Notes: a model not told the origin generated them from the sequence alone. A DNA stretch of 64,000 bases from Viscum album (GCA_963277665.1 OY728121.1:1656312062-1656376061); one strand, 5' to 3'. Shown: positions 22,761-35,499, counted from the first letter of the stretch. Program-made: numbers and translations.

Positions 22761-25544
22761 CTTTTATGATAAGTTTGAGTATTTATAGTAGGTGGTGGGG
22801 ATACTTCTTGAGTGGCCCCATAAACCTATCTCATGCTTTATGAAAAACCTCTCAATCCTCTTGGTAAAAACTTGTTATTATGTTATTAAATTCCCTCAAA
22901 AGTATCTTTGGGTAAAATTTTATGAAAAAAGATTCAAAGGATTTTTTCCATGTTTCAAAAAACATGTGATCTAATTCTTGGAACTAGTTAGTAGCAGTTC
23001 CCTTATAATATAAGGAGAACAGTCTCATTTTAAGCTCTTGTTCATGTAACCCTTAATATGGAAACTATGATACAATGTTATAGAAATACCTAATCAAGGA
23101 AAGAGGTTCCTTATTTGGAAATACATTTAATATGTGTAGCAGTGAAAAATATAAGTATTTATGGTCATTATTTCTAACAATAGGGGTCAACATAATTCAA
23201 TATTTTTTTATTTACACTTGGGGAAGTTGGTAATACCTTATTATAGGACTTTTATGATTGTGATGAATGTTTTCAGGTTTAATTTTTTATTTATTATAAG
23301 TATGATCTCTCTCCCTCTCTCATAATATCCATTTCAAATATCATTAATTTAATAATAGATATAATGATTTTTAAATTGTAGGTATTTCAGTCTCTAGGTT
23401 CACAGTTTTTAATCTTGTGTATATTCACAACAAAGAATTGAAAAAAATAACAACACACAATAATGATTTTATATTTTTTTTTAAACAATTTTTTTTATTT
23501 TATGAAATTTTATTGGTCTTATGAAGCCTTATCTAGATACCATGATAAAATTTGATGGTATTTTATTACAAAAAATCAAATTATTATAGAAGTAAGAAGT
23601 TTTGAATCCAAATAAAGTTTTATGAAAATCTAATAAATAACAAAAATTCAAATAAATTAATAAATAAGGACAAATTATTAAGGTGTGTTATGCGACATGA
23701 GATGGAATAATGATGAAGAAACTTGTGTGTTAATATGATGATATGAGTTAATTATAAAAAATAGGTGAAAGGTAGAAACATGTGAGACTTATAGGGGAAA
23801 TTTTGATTTTTTTTAATTATTTTATTCTTCTTCTTAGAAAATAACAAACTGGGTTGCTAATAGTTAATGTTATCACCAACATATCTTGTCTATAATTATG
23901 GAGATAAATTGGGTGAATTCAGTATTATTTCAACCACGTAAATAAAAAATCCAGAGAATGATAAATGTTTATCTTTTCAAGATCAAAATTTCAATTGGTC
24001 ATTACTAGAAAGAACCCAATTAGATAAATTCTAATAAATAGAAGAAAAGTCTTAGAAAAAAAACTTATTTCCCTAAATGTATTTGTCCAAAAACTATGAT
24101 CGTAGAAACAAAATATAATAAATTATTATTTATCAAAAAACATGGGGGAGGGAATGGGGAGTCATCTCTATCAATCCAGATCCAGTTCCCCATATCTAGT
24201 TCTCAATTACCTGATTCATGTCTATAATTCACAATTTATCAGTGTTTAAATGATATATTCAAATTTAATGCATAAGTACCACCTTTTTAATGAATCTATG
24301 TATATAATATCATCTACATAGATCACATAGAACATCAGATTCAAAATATATGTTCACCACATGTTACATATTACTATGTATCATCTTCTTTATGTGTCTC
24401 TAGCTAAACTCCCTAAAAAATTATAACATCCCCACATTTCGAGGGTTACTACTGATTGTCTTATTCTATTAATTCGAGATTCTCGTCACTCGTTAATATC
24501 CTATGTGAACATGTTCTTTTAGATTTGGTTTCTTCTTCCCAATTTCATCTATAAGATTTGAAGCTCTTCATTATCTTCTTTATTTTCATCTTCGAACATG
24601 CTCTATTTTTGATTTCATAATTTATGGATTTTTCTGGACTAATTTCTCACAACACCATTAAGTGGATAGTGTTTGATGTTGGTTTCCTTAGATTTTTTTT
24701 TCAAAAGTAAATAAACTCTATATCATGGATGAGGAACTCAACATAGTATCTATGAAACTATATGTCATGACTTATGAACTCTCATGGATTCGATAACTTT
24801 ATGTTTATCCAATTTAACTGTATATCAACTCTAATTTCCACTTGGGTGTGAGATGAAATCTATATAGAGTCTTGGGAACTCTAGGTCATACTACGAACTA
24901 TACATTATATCCTAACATGGGAACCCTCCATTGTCTTTTCATTTCTATTGTTTGAGATATGATCACTACATGAAGTCTTGGGAACTCTACACTGGCCAGG
25001 GAACTCTACATCGACCAGTGAACTCTTTTTTTTTCAAGTACAAAACTAATTATAAAAAATCCTTTTTACCAAAAAAATTCTATAGAAGTAATCCTATAAA
25101 ACTAATCAATACATAAAAAATAAGTTGTAACATATATAATCAATCAATAATAAATTATTAATATTTAATATAAATTTATATTTATGTCCAAAAAGATAAT
25201 GTCATGGGTTATTAAAATTTTTAAATTCAAAACACTAGATTCAAAAAATAACATCTATAATAGTATTCCACTTTAAGTTTCATTGATTTGTTTTAAATAA
25301 ATGTATATGATAATTAATGTAGGGATCAATAACCTAATTAAGCACTAAAAATACAGATTTTTATAAAAAAATTTAAAGAATGAAAATTTCAAAACAAAAT
25401 GATCCAAATCCATCAATCAATCATTTAAAGAATATTTTTTATTTTTAAATTGTATTATTTGATCAAATAAATGTGTACAACATGTATCAAAATCAATCCA
25501 CATAAGTAATACACATATTTTTTCAAGTATGAGAATATCCCCAC
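22761..25544. other. AT-rich sequence without recognised gene
   Basis: No reading frame, LTR pair or RNA gene was recognised. Only a short CT-rich run (about 23304) and the degenerate GAACTCTA repeat region (24740-25030) stand out. It is likely decayed transposon sequence. Confidence 0.4.
24740..25030 (+). repeat. Degenerate GAACTCTA-type tandem repeat
   Basis: The motif GGGAACTCTACA and variants (GAACTCTAGG, GAACTCAACA, GAACTCTCAT) recur. The clearest part is near 24990-25025, where GAACTCTACACTGGCCAGG and GAACTCTACATCGACCAGT follow each other with a period of 19-20 bp. Other copies are too diverged for an exact count. Confidence 0.5.
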
Positions 25545-26567
25545 ATTAAATTGTATTTGAGTGATGAGTAACATGAATTTTCATGTAGGGTAGGTTGTGA
25601 TTGGGTTTTGGATGGATTGTTAAAAATGAATGAATTTAAATGTGAAAATAAATGGAAAGGGACTTTTTTTCATAAATTAGAGGTGATAAAATTCTTTTTT
25701 TAAAATATCTTGAAAATTATTTCATTTTTTAATATTATGTAGGATTTGATATGTATATCTGTTGATTTCCCATGTGTGAAATATTAAATTTTCTTTATAA
25801 AGTTTAGTATTTAACTATTTTTAATTTATAATTAAACGATTTAATTCACATCATGTTACATGTTTATTGATATTTTCATATATTTATTTTTATGAAAAAT
25901 TTGGATTTTGTTTTAAAGGCATACTAAATCTGGATTTTAATTGATATTATTATTTTTTTCATTTCTTTTTTTAGAAAAATAAATTTATATTTGTGAATAT
26001 TAATTTTTTTTGGAAAAAGATGCATATACAAGATATTGAGAGATTATATTGGAAATATGGGAATCAAAATTAGATTAAAAGGGATTGTACATGAATTTCA
26101 CCCCAAACATCTATTATAATCTACACTATAAAGGATTAATCAACACACACCAAACATCTATTATAATCAACTATGTCATAATATATTTGGCCAAATATAC
26201 ACTATAAAGGATTAATCAATACACACCAAACATCTATTATAATCTAACTAAGTTCCCTATTACTTGCTTATGATTAAATCTATCCACCCCAAACTACCAC
26301 ATGTTAGAATGAAACACCAGCTTGAAAGAGATTTAATCTAGTTCCCAACATTCACATAACACTAACAAGAAGACTAATATTCCTACCCTATTTACAATCT
26401 CAAATACTTTACAAACTCACATGATTTTCCAAAGATCATAAATCCCTTAATTCCATCAAGAAAACACTATCAAATTCATGAATGGATGATCAAATCGAAT
26501 AATTTGTGCACAAAAATGGGAAACTAGAATCGTAGAAAAGAAAAATAATACTAAACTAAAATGTGGT
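25545..26567 (+). mobile_element. Fragment of Athila 3' untranslated region
   Basis: 25560-25800 aligns with 7395-7613 of the first Athila element: GGTAGGTTGTGATTGGG, a GGATTTGAT stretch, and CCATGTGTGAAAT against CCATGAGTGAAAT. The rest up to the LTR fragment at 26568 includes a local tandem duplication. No coding remnant. Confidence 0.55.
26123..26244 (+). repeat. Two-copy tandem duplication, 76-bp period
   Basis: A unit with ACACTATAAAGGATTAATCA and ACACACCAAACATCTATTAT occurs at about 26123-26168 and 26199-26244. The CAAACATCTATTATAATC part is present a third time at about 26104. Confidence 0.8.
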
Positions 26568-27339
26568 GATCACCCAATAAATTGTAATTTAAAGAATTAT
26601 AATATCATTCCATAATTTTATAAATTATTATAGAGATCACATACAACATTGAATAATCCCATGCACACATTATATATCTGTTTTTACTATTTAAATTATT
26701 TTTCATTATATTATAAAAGAGTTTACAATATGGAATTTATTATTTTGATTTTAATTTAGAGTTTTACTAATTTTGTTTTCTATAATTCCATTCATTCCTT
26801 TTTAATAAATTTTATTCTGTTTTTCTCCTTTTCCCACTATCTCATTGCATTCTCCCTTAGTACCTTTTCTAAACTCGATGTTGATGGAGTACTAACCTGA
26901 GGGATCTATTGGGGGGAATATTCCAATGATGAAAAAGATTCCATTCAAACTAATATTTAACAATTTATTCTAAACTTTGGGTTCATTAGTGGATGATTAA
27001 TGGTAGGGATTGGTGATGGTGGCTTTACAATGGTGGTCTTAATATTGTCTTCTTCTTTTCCAATTATTTTACCTCTCATCACTTGACCATTAAGTTATAA
27101 GATGGACCCATGATAGTAAAATGGTGAATGGATATAGTCACATATAAGGAAGGTGGGCAAAGAGGTTCTTTTGAAAGAGGATACTATTATATTTTAGATA
27201 AGGAGGATGTGTATGTGTTGTGTTCTTGGTCCTTATTAGGTGCATTGTGAATTCGAGAAAGGGGTAGAGGAAGATGACCACACTTATAATTGTGTGTGAT
27301 CGTTGAGTATGAAAGAGAATTGAAAAGGTGTAATGATGG
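26568..27339 (+). repeat. Athila/Tat-type LTR fragment
   Basis: Begins TGATCACCCAATAAAT, nearly the same as the LTR start at 30040 (TGATTACCCAATAAAT). Further in, AGTACTAACCTGAGGGATCT parallels the AGTAACTAACCTGAGGAACT block of the Athila LTR at 4231. It is cut at 27340 by the next element. Confidence 0.5.
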
Positions 27340-28591
27340 TGAATATCCTCTGAATGAGGATAATATTATTTTATTATATTACAATATTGATGTGATTCAA
27401 TATTCATAAACCCCATTTTTGTGAATTTTAAAATTTGAAAATTATTTCATGTCATGGTTGTGATTCTTATTTCAATTTCACTATTACTTGGTACATTTTG
27501 GGACACATTATTAAATTTTTTTTTGTATTTATTAGAATTTAAATATTAACTATAATGTTTACCATACCATTGGGACCAATTCAACCCTTTGGAGAACTTA
27601 GATATTTACATTGGAAGACCACCATTTTGGACATTCAACCCCAAAAATTCTAGGAAAATTGAATTGGATAGAAGCCCAATAAAATCACTAAGGTGGCCAA
27701 TATCCAAACACAATTAAGCTGATGTTTGATCTGGAGATAGGGTAAATCTTGGGTAACACTACATTCAAATGCGAAAAAGTCAAATTTGTTGATTTTTAGG
27801 GAGAACTTGGCATCCCAAGTTAAACATTAAATTATGGTCCAGATTTAGAGGCCCAAAAATCCATCTCAAAATTTTGGGAATAACTCTTAAATAAATGATT
27901 GAATTGGGGAAAAAGTTTTTAGAAATTATAAAAAATTAAGCTATAAAATTTTCATTCTATGACCAAGAGAAATTATCAATAAATGATGGTCTTTCTTACA
28001 CGTCGACGAGGAGATAGAAAATGCATGCATGTTTCCTTGGAAATGATGAAAGATTAATTATCCACATAGTTTCATCAACATTTCATCCACCCTAGTTAAT
28101 TTTTAGAATATTAGGTGTGTTCTTCAAACAAATGGACTCCAAGGTTCAATTTAATTTTAAATTTGAAAAAATGGAATTATTCATGTGGTTTATTTTTCTC
28201 TAATGTTATGAGGCCACTTTTTTTATTAATCACATTTCTTTCTCATGTAAGGTTTTAGATTAACATTAGTTTATTAATAAATGTTATTATTCTATTATTA
28301 TTATGTTATTATCCATATCACATTCATACCATTTCCTTAATGTGGAAACTTATTCACTCAAAACATTGTGAAATTCTTCACACAATGATGGAGTGATAAT
28401 TATCTCATTATTTTTCACTTATTCAATTCCACCCGCAGGAGTCTAAATTCCACTTCTATTGAGATCATATAATAAATGTGTTAAATTATTCTATTTTGGT
28501 GTATTTTTATGTCTCTAATATTTTATAAGCCAAGATTCAATACATGATACCTCATCAACCCTTAAAACGTGGGTAAATTTGGGTGAGACCA
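27340..28591 (+). repeat. 5' LTR of the gag-only Athila/Tat element
   Basis: Starts TGAATATCC and ends GACCA. Shared blocks with 30040-31761 include ATGAGGATAATATTATT, ACTATTACTTGGTACATTT, CACCATTTTGGACATT and CCCTTAAAACGTGGG near the end. It is about 470 bp shorter than the 3' copy, and the TATA region of the 3' copy is missing here, so this LTR has a deletion. Confidence 0.78.
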
Positions 28592-28596
28592 AATTT

Positions 28597-28613
28597 TGGG
28601 GCCATTTATGGGG
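28597..28613 (+). promoter_or_regulatory. Decayed Athila/Tat-type primer-binding site
   Basis: TGGGGCCATTTATGGGG matches 12 of 17 bases of TGGCGCCGTTGCCGGGG and lies five bases behind the LTR end. Confidence 0.6.
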
Positions 28614-28776
28614 TCCCTAGTAAGTCATATTGAAACTAATTATATTCTCTTCATTTCCCTTTTATCACCTAAATTTATATTTTCTTTTCCACTTTCCTTT
28701 TTTTTAAATTTTTTGTTGGCGCATGTCTGCCTACTCCCATGATTAATCAAACTGTCTAGTTAGGGAGGAAATTTCT

Positions 28777-30030
28777 GTGGTTGAGGAGTCAAGTACACCT
28801 AGGGTAATATTTACATTATATCTTAATAATCATAATACTCTAAATTCAAAAATTGATCCCATTACAATGGAGGGTCTTCTAATAAATCAACTCATAAATC
28901 TGGGTGAGAACCAAAATGGAAATCCAAATAAGACAACCCAAAACTTAGGGAATGTAGTTGGTAAATCAATGAATGACTACCTCACACTTTCTTGGAGAAA
29001 TGAACACTCTTGCATTAGGCATTATTCCCTATGATATTCTCACTATTTATTCAAACCTCATGTATTAAAAAACCATCCAAACTTTCATGTAATGGAGTCG
29101 AAAATTCTATAACTTCTTGTCAATGATTTCAAAAAACATTTTTGAAACCATGTGCTTGCTACATCAACCTGAGTCAATTAAGATGAGAATATTTCCTTTA
29201 TCACTGATGTATTTTGAAAATAATTTGTTAAAATATATGATACCTACATCAATCCACTCATAGGACCAATTTAAAATTTAATACAATAAAAAATATTTTC
29301 CCCATCTCAAAAAAATTTCACTCAAAATGAGAATCCAAAACGTTTTTGAAAAATAAGGGGAGCCCTTTTATGAAACATGGGAAATGTTCAAAGAAATACT
29401 CAATATGGTACCTCATAGTGGATTTTAAATTCTAGAACATTATTGAGTCTTTTATGAAGGGTTGGGTTTGGGAAACAATAATTAGTTGAGATAACGTGTA
29501 ATGGAACCTTAAAAAACAAAGCCACAAATAATGCCTACACCTATCTAGAAGGACTGGATGGAAAAAACTAAACATGGGGAACAAGACATTACTATGTGAA
29601 GCCACAAAAATATAGTGAAATGAAAACTCTTTGGGATGAATAAATTATTAGAGAAAAAATTGCATCCCTCACTAGTATGGTCGAGGAGGTTGATCTTAGG
29701 AAGGTCTAAGAAATCTAAACTGTTGACCCTATTTTCATAATTTATGATAAACATGACCAAAAGACTGATAAATTCCCAAACAACCCTTCCAAAATGGATG
29801 TTCTTCTAAGAGGACCACCAGTAGATCTCAATGGTATGAACTTTTCAAAGAGAAAATACCAAAACACTTTCAATCCAAGGTATAATGACCATATATGATT
29901 TTTTTGGAATGTTAACCAACAACCCTTCCAACAACCTAGTTATCTAAAGGGCCAAACCCCTAACCCCAAAAGAGAATTCAATTTTCATATTTTTGAGATA
30001 CATTTTTATTGGGACTAGAAAAACTCCAGT
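28777..30030 (+). pseudogene. Athila/Tat-type gag remnant
   Basis: Reading frames are interrupted throughout. An 85-codon stretch starts at 28777 and ends NEHSCIRHYSL; it begins with a TTG or non-canonical codon, so its true start is unknown. A later part (about 29850-29945) reads FNPRYNDH, FFWNVNQQPFQQPSY, resembling the YNPGWRNHPNFSW...NQ segment of Athila/Tat gag proteins. It is followed by a stretch with FHIF and FYWD. No protease or RT motif follows before the 3' LTR. The gag identification rests on that one segment plus position, so it is moderately supported. Confidence 0.55.
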
Positions 30031-30039
30031 TAGGCGTTG

Positions 30040-31761
30040 TGATTACCCAATAAATGAGGATAATATTATTATATTATATTATAATGTTCATGTTTTTCAT
30101 TATTCATAAACATTAGTTGTATTGAATTTTACTATTTGAACATTATTTCACATCATGGCTATAATTCTTGTTTGAATTGCACTATTACTTGGTACATTTG
30201 GTTACACATTGTTAGTCACATGTTGGTATTTATGTTAATTTAATATTTTTTATCAAGTTTTCCTTCTTATTAGGAACAGTTAATCCTTTTTGAGCACTTG
30301 GAGATTCACATTGGAGGAGCACCATTTTGGACATTTATCCTAGAAAATTGCGGGCGAAGTGAATTGGACAACAACCTAATAAAATCACTACATCGACTAT
30401 TATACAAGACAAATAAAGCTGATATTTGATCTAAAGATAGGGGAAATATTATGTAACATTTCATTAAACTATGAAAAATTCCAATTAGTCAATTTGGAGT
30501 GATATCCACGCATACCAAGTTGAAAATTAAATTCTGGTTCAAATTTAGAGGCCCAAAAATAAATCTCACTATTTTGGGCATAACTCATAAATGAATAATC
30601 CAATTGGGAACAAATTGTTATAGAACTTATAAGACTTCCATATCATCATTTTTTCTTCTACTAAAAATCCCAATTCAATTTAATTCAAGGTCGTTCTAAT
30701 GTGTAAATCAGGAGATAGAAAATGTATGCACGCTATATTGGAAATGAGGAAAGATTAATTATCCACGCACTTTCCTCAAATTTTTGGACACCCTAGTTAA
30801 TGAATTGATTTTTAGGGATGTAGATCTACCATAGGGGCCAAAAGACTCTATTTAATGGGGAATTTGGCTATATAAAAGGAGGATTCATGGTTTTTGATTC
30901 ATTGTAATATTATTATAATGCTTTTCTTTGCAATCACATTTCTTTCTCATGTAATTTGTTTAATTCCCCATTTCTTAATAAAATTTCTTATTCTCCTATT
31001 ATTTGTTTCTTATTCAAATAAATTTGATTCCATTTCTTCAAGATGTGATCTTATTCACTCTAAAACTTGTTAAATTTTTGATACAATGTTGGATTATCAT
31101 TATTTCATTGTCTTTGACTTCATCATTTCCACCCTAATGAGTCTACTTTCAAATTCCATTGAGAGAATAAAATAAATGGAGGGTAACACTATTGTGGGTT
31201 GATCTAAGGGAGTAATAGGGGGATATATTTAGTGTTATTTAAAACTTTAATTGTTTTAAATAATTTCTATTATTTCAGTTTTTCATTGAATTATTTTCTC
31301 TATACCTCCCCCTTATTTAACTTTTTCCCTCAATTTTCATTTTTCTAATTAGATCATTTACCAAGGTGTGATAATTAAAATGATTCTCCAGGTGTGTAGG
31401 TTAATAGAAAGTGTATTTTAAGGTGTTAAATAAATAAGTGATTAGGTTTTATTGATTTAATTTAATGGATCCATATCGGGTTAATGAAATTAAAATAATT
31501 TATAAAGAAATTCATCCAATCAATCCATTGTAAAAGAATAGTATCGAAAAATTATCATAATTTCAATTCACCAAGTTTTCATTGTTCTAATTTCAACCCA
31601 TATAAATTAAACCAAATTTTTTCCAATTAATATCCAAATATCCCTCTTAAAATTTATGTCTCTTTATATGAATTGTTAGGTCTCTAAGGATTCAATAACC
31701 CAAGATTCACTATAAGCAACCGCTTTAACCCTTAAAACATGGGAAAATTTGGGTGAGACTA
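30040..31761 (+). repeat. 3' LTR of the gag-only Athila/Tat element
   Basis: Starts TGATTACCC, ends GACTA, and is followed by GAAGG (compare GATGG before the 5' LTR). It keeps a TATA box absent from the 5' copy. Confidence 0.78.
30870..30880 (+). promoter_or_regulatory. TATA box of the gag-only element's 3' LTR
   Basis: TATATAAAAGG in the middle of the LTR, followed about 40 bp on by an AT-rich region. Strong match to a plant TATA box. Confidence 0.55.
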
Positions 31762-31766
31762 GAAGG

Positions 31767-32470
31767 TTCACTTAGGTAAATTATTCTAGGAGTATCTAAA
31801 TCTCCTTAATTTATTATATGTACATCTCATATGAATATGTTTAAATTATGTTTTCATTCCATCAAACAAACATCACCTTCTATTTTTATTTGTTTTAAAA
31901 TATATTAAAAACCTAAATATATTACATGTGATTGGAATAGTGAATGATTTTTAAAAAATTCACCTTATGAGATGAATGTATTCGGTCATTTTGTCACACT
32001 ATGAAAATATAAATTTTATATTTTCATGTACAATGATAGGTATGGTAATCATTATATAGGTTCTTGAGTTAACAAATGTGTTATTTTACAAAAACTCCTT
32101 CTCATATAGACCTTCATAATAAATAAATAAAACAGAAAACATTTAATCAAATTAATAAATCATTATTAATGATGAAATGATATTATGATTAAAATAAAAT
32201 TCTTCTATCCAATTTAAAAAATATGTAATTTTCATTTTATTCTTGTTATATATACAACCATAAAATGAATCTATAGAATGGATTGGTCATATTCTACAAC
32301 ATCCTTCATTGATTATAACCATAGGTGAGTATTTTTCTATGACATAGAATGTGGCAAAGTTAATTTTGTTGGAAAATGATATTTCTAAATGGATAAAAAA
32401 TGATTGGATCTTATTACATTATAACATTTGGTAATGATGCTAAATTTGAAAGAGGGTTATATGTTAGAGT
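31767..32470. other. AT-rich sequence, possible end of a decayed gypsy gag/protease
   Basis: Mostly featureless. The last ~170 bp may be protease-to-RT linker sequence of the remnant that follows, since a short FQDVF-like segment appears at about 32495, but nothing firm can be read. Confidence 0.3.
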
Positions 32471-33250
32471 TTTTGAGATCCATGGTGGAGTTCCAAGATG
32501 TTTTCTAAAAGCTTTTTTGACACTAACCCCTTAATGTTAGTGTCAATTTTGTGACCGAGTTATATTATTGTATTTCTTTAATATTATATTACAATACCTT
32601 TAGACTTGTGGTTTTTTCAGATTTAGATAAATGATATATTAGAAAAGGGTTTCATATAACCTAGTGTGCCTTCTTTGGGAAGCTTGGCGTTTCCTTGAGA
32701 AAAATTCGATAATGGTCTATGGATTTCTATTGACTCTTAGTGGTTGAACTTGTTGATGATGAAGTATCAATACCCCTTCCAATGATTGATAATTTTTTCA
32801 ACCAAATGAAAGGATCTATCCTTTTTTGAAAATTAAGCTTTGGATAGAATGTTATGAAAGATGGTTAAAGGATGAGGAAATTATATAGAACGCTTTGATG
32901 AGACTCCATGGGAGTTTATAGTTTAAGGTGATACTATTTTGATTCAAAAATGCATCAGAGATACTCAAGGGGTTGATGAACTCATTGTTCAGTGAATTCT
33001 TGGATCAGTTTATGGTTTTATTTATTGGTGAGATCTTAATGTATTTAAAGATATAGGAATACCATATTCACCTTTTAAGGGATATTTAAGAGCCTAATAA
33101 TTGTCAAAATTTTTATAGAAATTTGTAAAATTGTACGATATAGAGAAATTACAAAAATTTCCTTGGAGATGTCCTATCTCAACATGGTATAGTAATTGAT
33201 CAATTAAATATCAGGGTTTTTGTCCTTGGGGAATATCCAATTTTTTATTG
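32471..33250 (+). pseudogene. Highly decayed Ty3/gypsy reverse transcriptase
   Basis: Plus-strand traces in the right order: VEFQDVF (about 32490), KGFI-PSVPSLGS (about 32645), KYQYPLPMIDNFFNQMKGS (about 32765), then EFLDQFMVLFIGEILMY near 32995-33045, and finally HGIVID with LGEYP. The catalytic FxDD box has become FIGE, so both Asp are lost. Stops and frame changes are frequent. No LTR pair was matched to it, so its element is undefined. Confidence 0.72.
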
Positions 33251-34920
33251 GTAATCATATTCCAATGTTAAGAATGTTAATAAAATAGTTACATGTTTAT
33301 TTCTCTCATATCATGGAAAATTTGAATAATTTCACCAAAAAGGATTAAGATTATATATGAATGAATCAATGTCATATTGTGTTTGTATATATAAAATAGA
33401 ATCTAATAACTTTTTTTATCCTTTACTTTCTTGTGGATAAAGTGATGTTTGATGTTTAGTTATATTTTTACCCTCTTAACTCCATGACCATGCCTTATGA
33501 TTTAGTATAGAGATAGTTTCCCAAGGTAGAAAATCTGATGGACAAAACAAAGACACTACAAACTATACATTGTTTGAGCAGATGTGACTTTGTCTCACCC
33601 CTTATTGGGTTTTGTTTTCAATCCCATGACCCTATATATATTTCAGATATATTCATGAAATACTTTCTAGTAACAATACAGGTTACCTATATGTAATTAA
33701 TTTATTTATACTATGAATCCATGTGAACATTTTTATATATTAATTATTCTAAAAATATCTTATAATATTATGGTTTAAAGTTAGACATCTTGAAAATCTA
33801 TAATTTATCATTTTCTAAGGAGGAATTATGTGTTATAAAGTTCGTATCGGGATCAAGATAGATGATTCATACATATCCCCATGAAGGAAATCATAACATT
33901 GGTATTTTGGTTCCACATAACTGGACACTACATACATTTTATGGTCCTTTTCCATGGTGCCTTTAAGGTCATGTACCCATGACCAAATGAAGTACCTTTT
34001 ATGGTCATGTATATAGTACCAAAAGTAGTTTTTTTTAAGTTCATGAATACATGACTTATTATAGGAACTTTAATCTCATATAGAATGAACTGTGTGATCT
34101 GAATTTTAATGTTATATAGCTAGGAATACTTAGATAATGGTTCCGAGAAATGGTCATATGGACGTTCGATTTGAGCTTTCCCTTCTAAATTAACCTATTT
34201 GTTGGTATACAAATAGAAGAGGGTATGGTTGGGGATTGGAACCCATAGGAGGCCCATATATCCATGTTCACCTCTTGCTTATGGGTAACAATTCAAGGAG
34301 GTAATTCTAAAATAATAGTTGATTTAGCATAATGAAAATGGGTTGGGGCTTAAAATGGATCAATTTTCCATATAGAAGTATATATATCATTGAGTGGACC
34401 ATAGATAAGGTAAAAAATACAGATATGGTTGGGGATTAAAATAATAGGATAACTATTTAGTGGTATATGGATCATTGAATGGAACAAAGAAAATATCATT
34501 AATGAGGATGTGGTTATGGAATAGACTTTATAAGAGGCTCATAAAATGTATTCTCTCATCTCATAAAGAATACAAAAAGATTCTTGATATAGGACAGTCA
34601 GGATGAGAACCTCATGTAAAGGGATGTTTTATCAATTCCCTAATCAAAGGAACCCTCATTATCAAATAGATACATGATTATTAATATTCATAGGGTCTTA
34701 TCAGTTAGGGATAAAATCCTTGGAAAGGTCTTTCATGGGAGGTCTGATCCCTATTATGAATGGAATACATGATCTAACAAGGATCACTAATATTAAAAAA
34801 CCACAAAATCCACATATTTTTCCTCAATTCAACAAATTAAAAATTAAACCAAGTAAATAAATTAAATATCCTAGAACCCAAATGTTTAGTTTCTTTAGGT
34901 GTTAGATATATAAATTCCTT
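33251..34920. other. AT-rich sequence with weak local repeats
   Basis: No gene recognised. Several near-repeats of GGTCATGTA (33965-34010) and of a GGTTGGGGATTA motif (34228-34540) occur. It may be LTR or 3' untranslated sequence of the gypsy remnant to its left. Confidence 0.35.
34378..34530 (+). repeat. Imperfect tandem duplication of about 85 bp
   Basis: Two diverged copies with the order ATCATTGAGTGGACCATAGA / ATCATTGAATGGAACAAAGA, then GATATGGTTGGGGATTA / GATGTGGTTATGGAATA. A third partial copy with GGTTGGGGATTGGAA is near 34228. Confidence 0.55.
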
Positions 34921-34926
34921 ATTTTA

Positions 34927-35019
34927 TATTATTTGTTAAAAATATCCCCAAAAATTATCCTCAAATGAAATCTCTATATACATATTATTACATTTAATTC
35001 TCTGGGGAAAATGGAAACA
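34927..35019 (-). repeat. Left piece of the 3' LTR of the minus-strand chromovirus, cut by the CACTA
   Basis: The sequence before 35020 and that after 48814 should join once the CACTA is removed. The joined sequence runs parallel to the left end of the other LTR copy (55365 onward), with CCTCAAATG against TCTCAAATG as the only clear anchor. A TTTTA at 34922-34926 equals TTTTA at 57787-57791, beyond the other end of the element, but in AT-rich DNA this is weak evidence for a target duplication. Confidence 0.35.
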
Positions 35020-35047
35020 CACTACTGAAAATTCGGGCTATAGCCAC
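35020..35047 (+). repeat. Left terminal inverted repeat of the CACTA
   Basis: Begins CACTACTGAAAATTC and continues GGGCTATAGCCAC. Aligns without gaps to the complement of 48784-48811 with five mismatches. Preceded by ACA. Confidence 0.9.
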
Positions 35048-35235
35048 AGTTCTAAACCGTGGTATAGGCCCTCAAACCGTGGCTGTATACTTAATGCCAC
35101 AGTTTCAACCGTGGATATATTAGACACCAGACATGCTTTATAGCCATGGTTGGAAACCGTGGAGTTAGGTCTATAGCCACGGTTAAAAACCGTGGCAATA
35201 AACCAATATCCACGGTTTAAAACAGTGGCTATAGG
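35038..35235. repeat. Left subterminal CCACGGTTT/AAACCGTGG palindromes
   Basis: At least six copies of a CCAC[A/G]GTT...AACCGTGG unit follow each other. The best is a perfect hairpin at 35176-35196: GCCACGGTT, loop AAA, AACCGTGGC. In CACTA elements, clustered subterminal motifs are binding sites for the element-encoded regulator protein (TNPA in En/Spm). That role here is inferred from family knowledge. Confidence 0.8.
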
Positions 35236-35260
35236 TTGTGCACATACATAAAAAAATACC

Positions 35261-35485
35261 CCCCAACCCCCTGGACACCCCCAGGACACCCCACTGGACA
35301 CCCCCCTGGAAACCCCCTCGGACACCCCCCTGACACCCCCCAGACACCCCCCCTAACCCCCCCAGACACCCCCAGACACCCCCCTGGACACCCCCTGGAC
35401 ACCCCCTGGACACCCCCCTGGACACCCCCTGGACACCCCATGGACACCCCCTGGACACCCCTGGACACCCCCCTGAACACCTCCT
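35261..35485 (+). repeat. CTGGACACCCCC tandem array 1
   Basis: About 18 imperfect copies of a 9-14 bp unit built on CTGGACACCCC, with spacing changed by the length of the C-runs. The open frames across it (Pro/Thr/Gly rich on plus, Gly-rich on minus) exist in several phases at once and are repeat artefacts. Confidence 0.9.
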
Positions 35486-35499
35486 GTACCCCTCCCCTA

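Larger units (their letters stand above)
27340..31761 (+). mobile_element. Athila/Tat-type element with gag traces and no pol (4.4 kb)
   Basis: Two direct LTRs (27340-28591, 30040-31761) enclose about 1.45 kb. An Athila/Tat-type primer site follows the first LTR, and the interior shows only gag-like traces. The flanks are GATGG (27335-27339) and GAAGG (31762-31766), a probable target duplication with one mismatch. The interior is too short for a pol gene, so it is either a gag-only non-autonomous element or an internally deleted copy. Confidence 0.75.
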
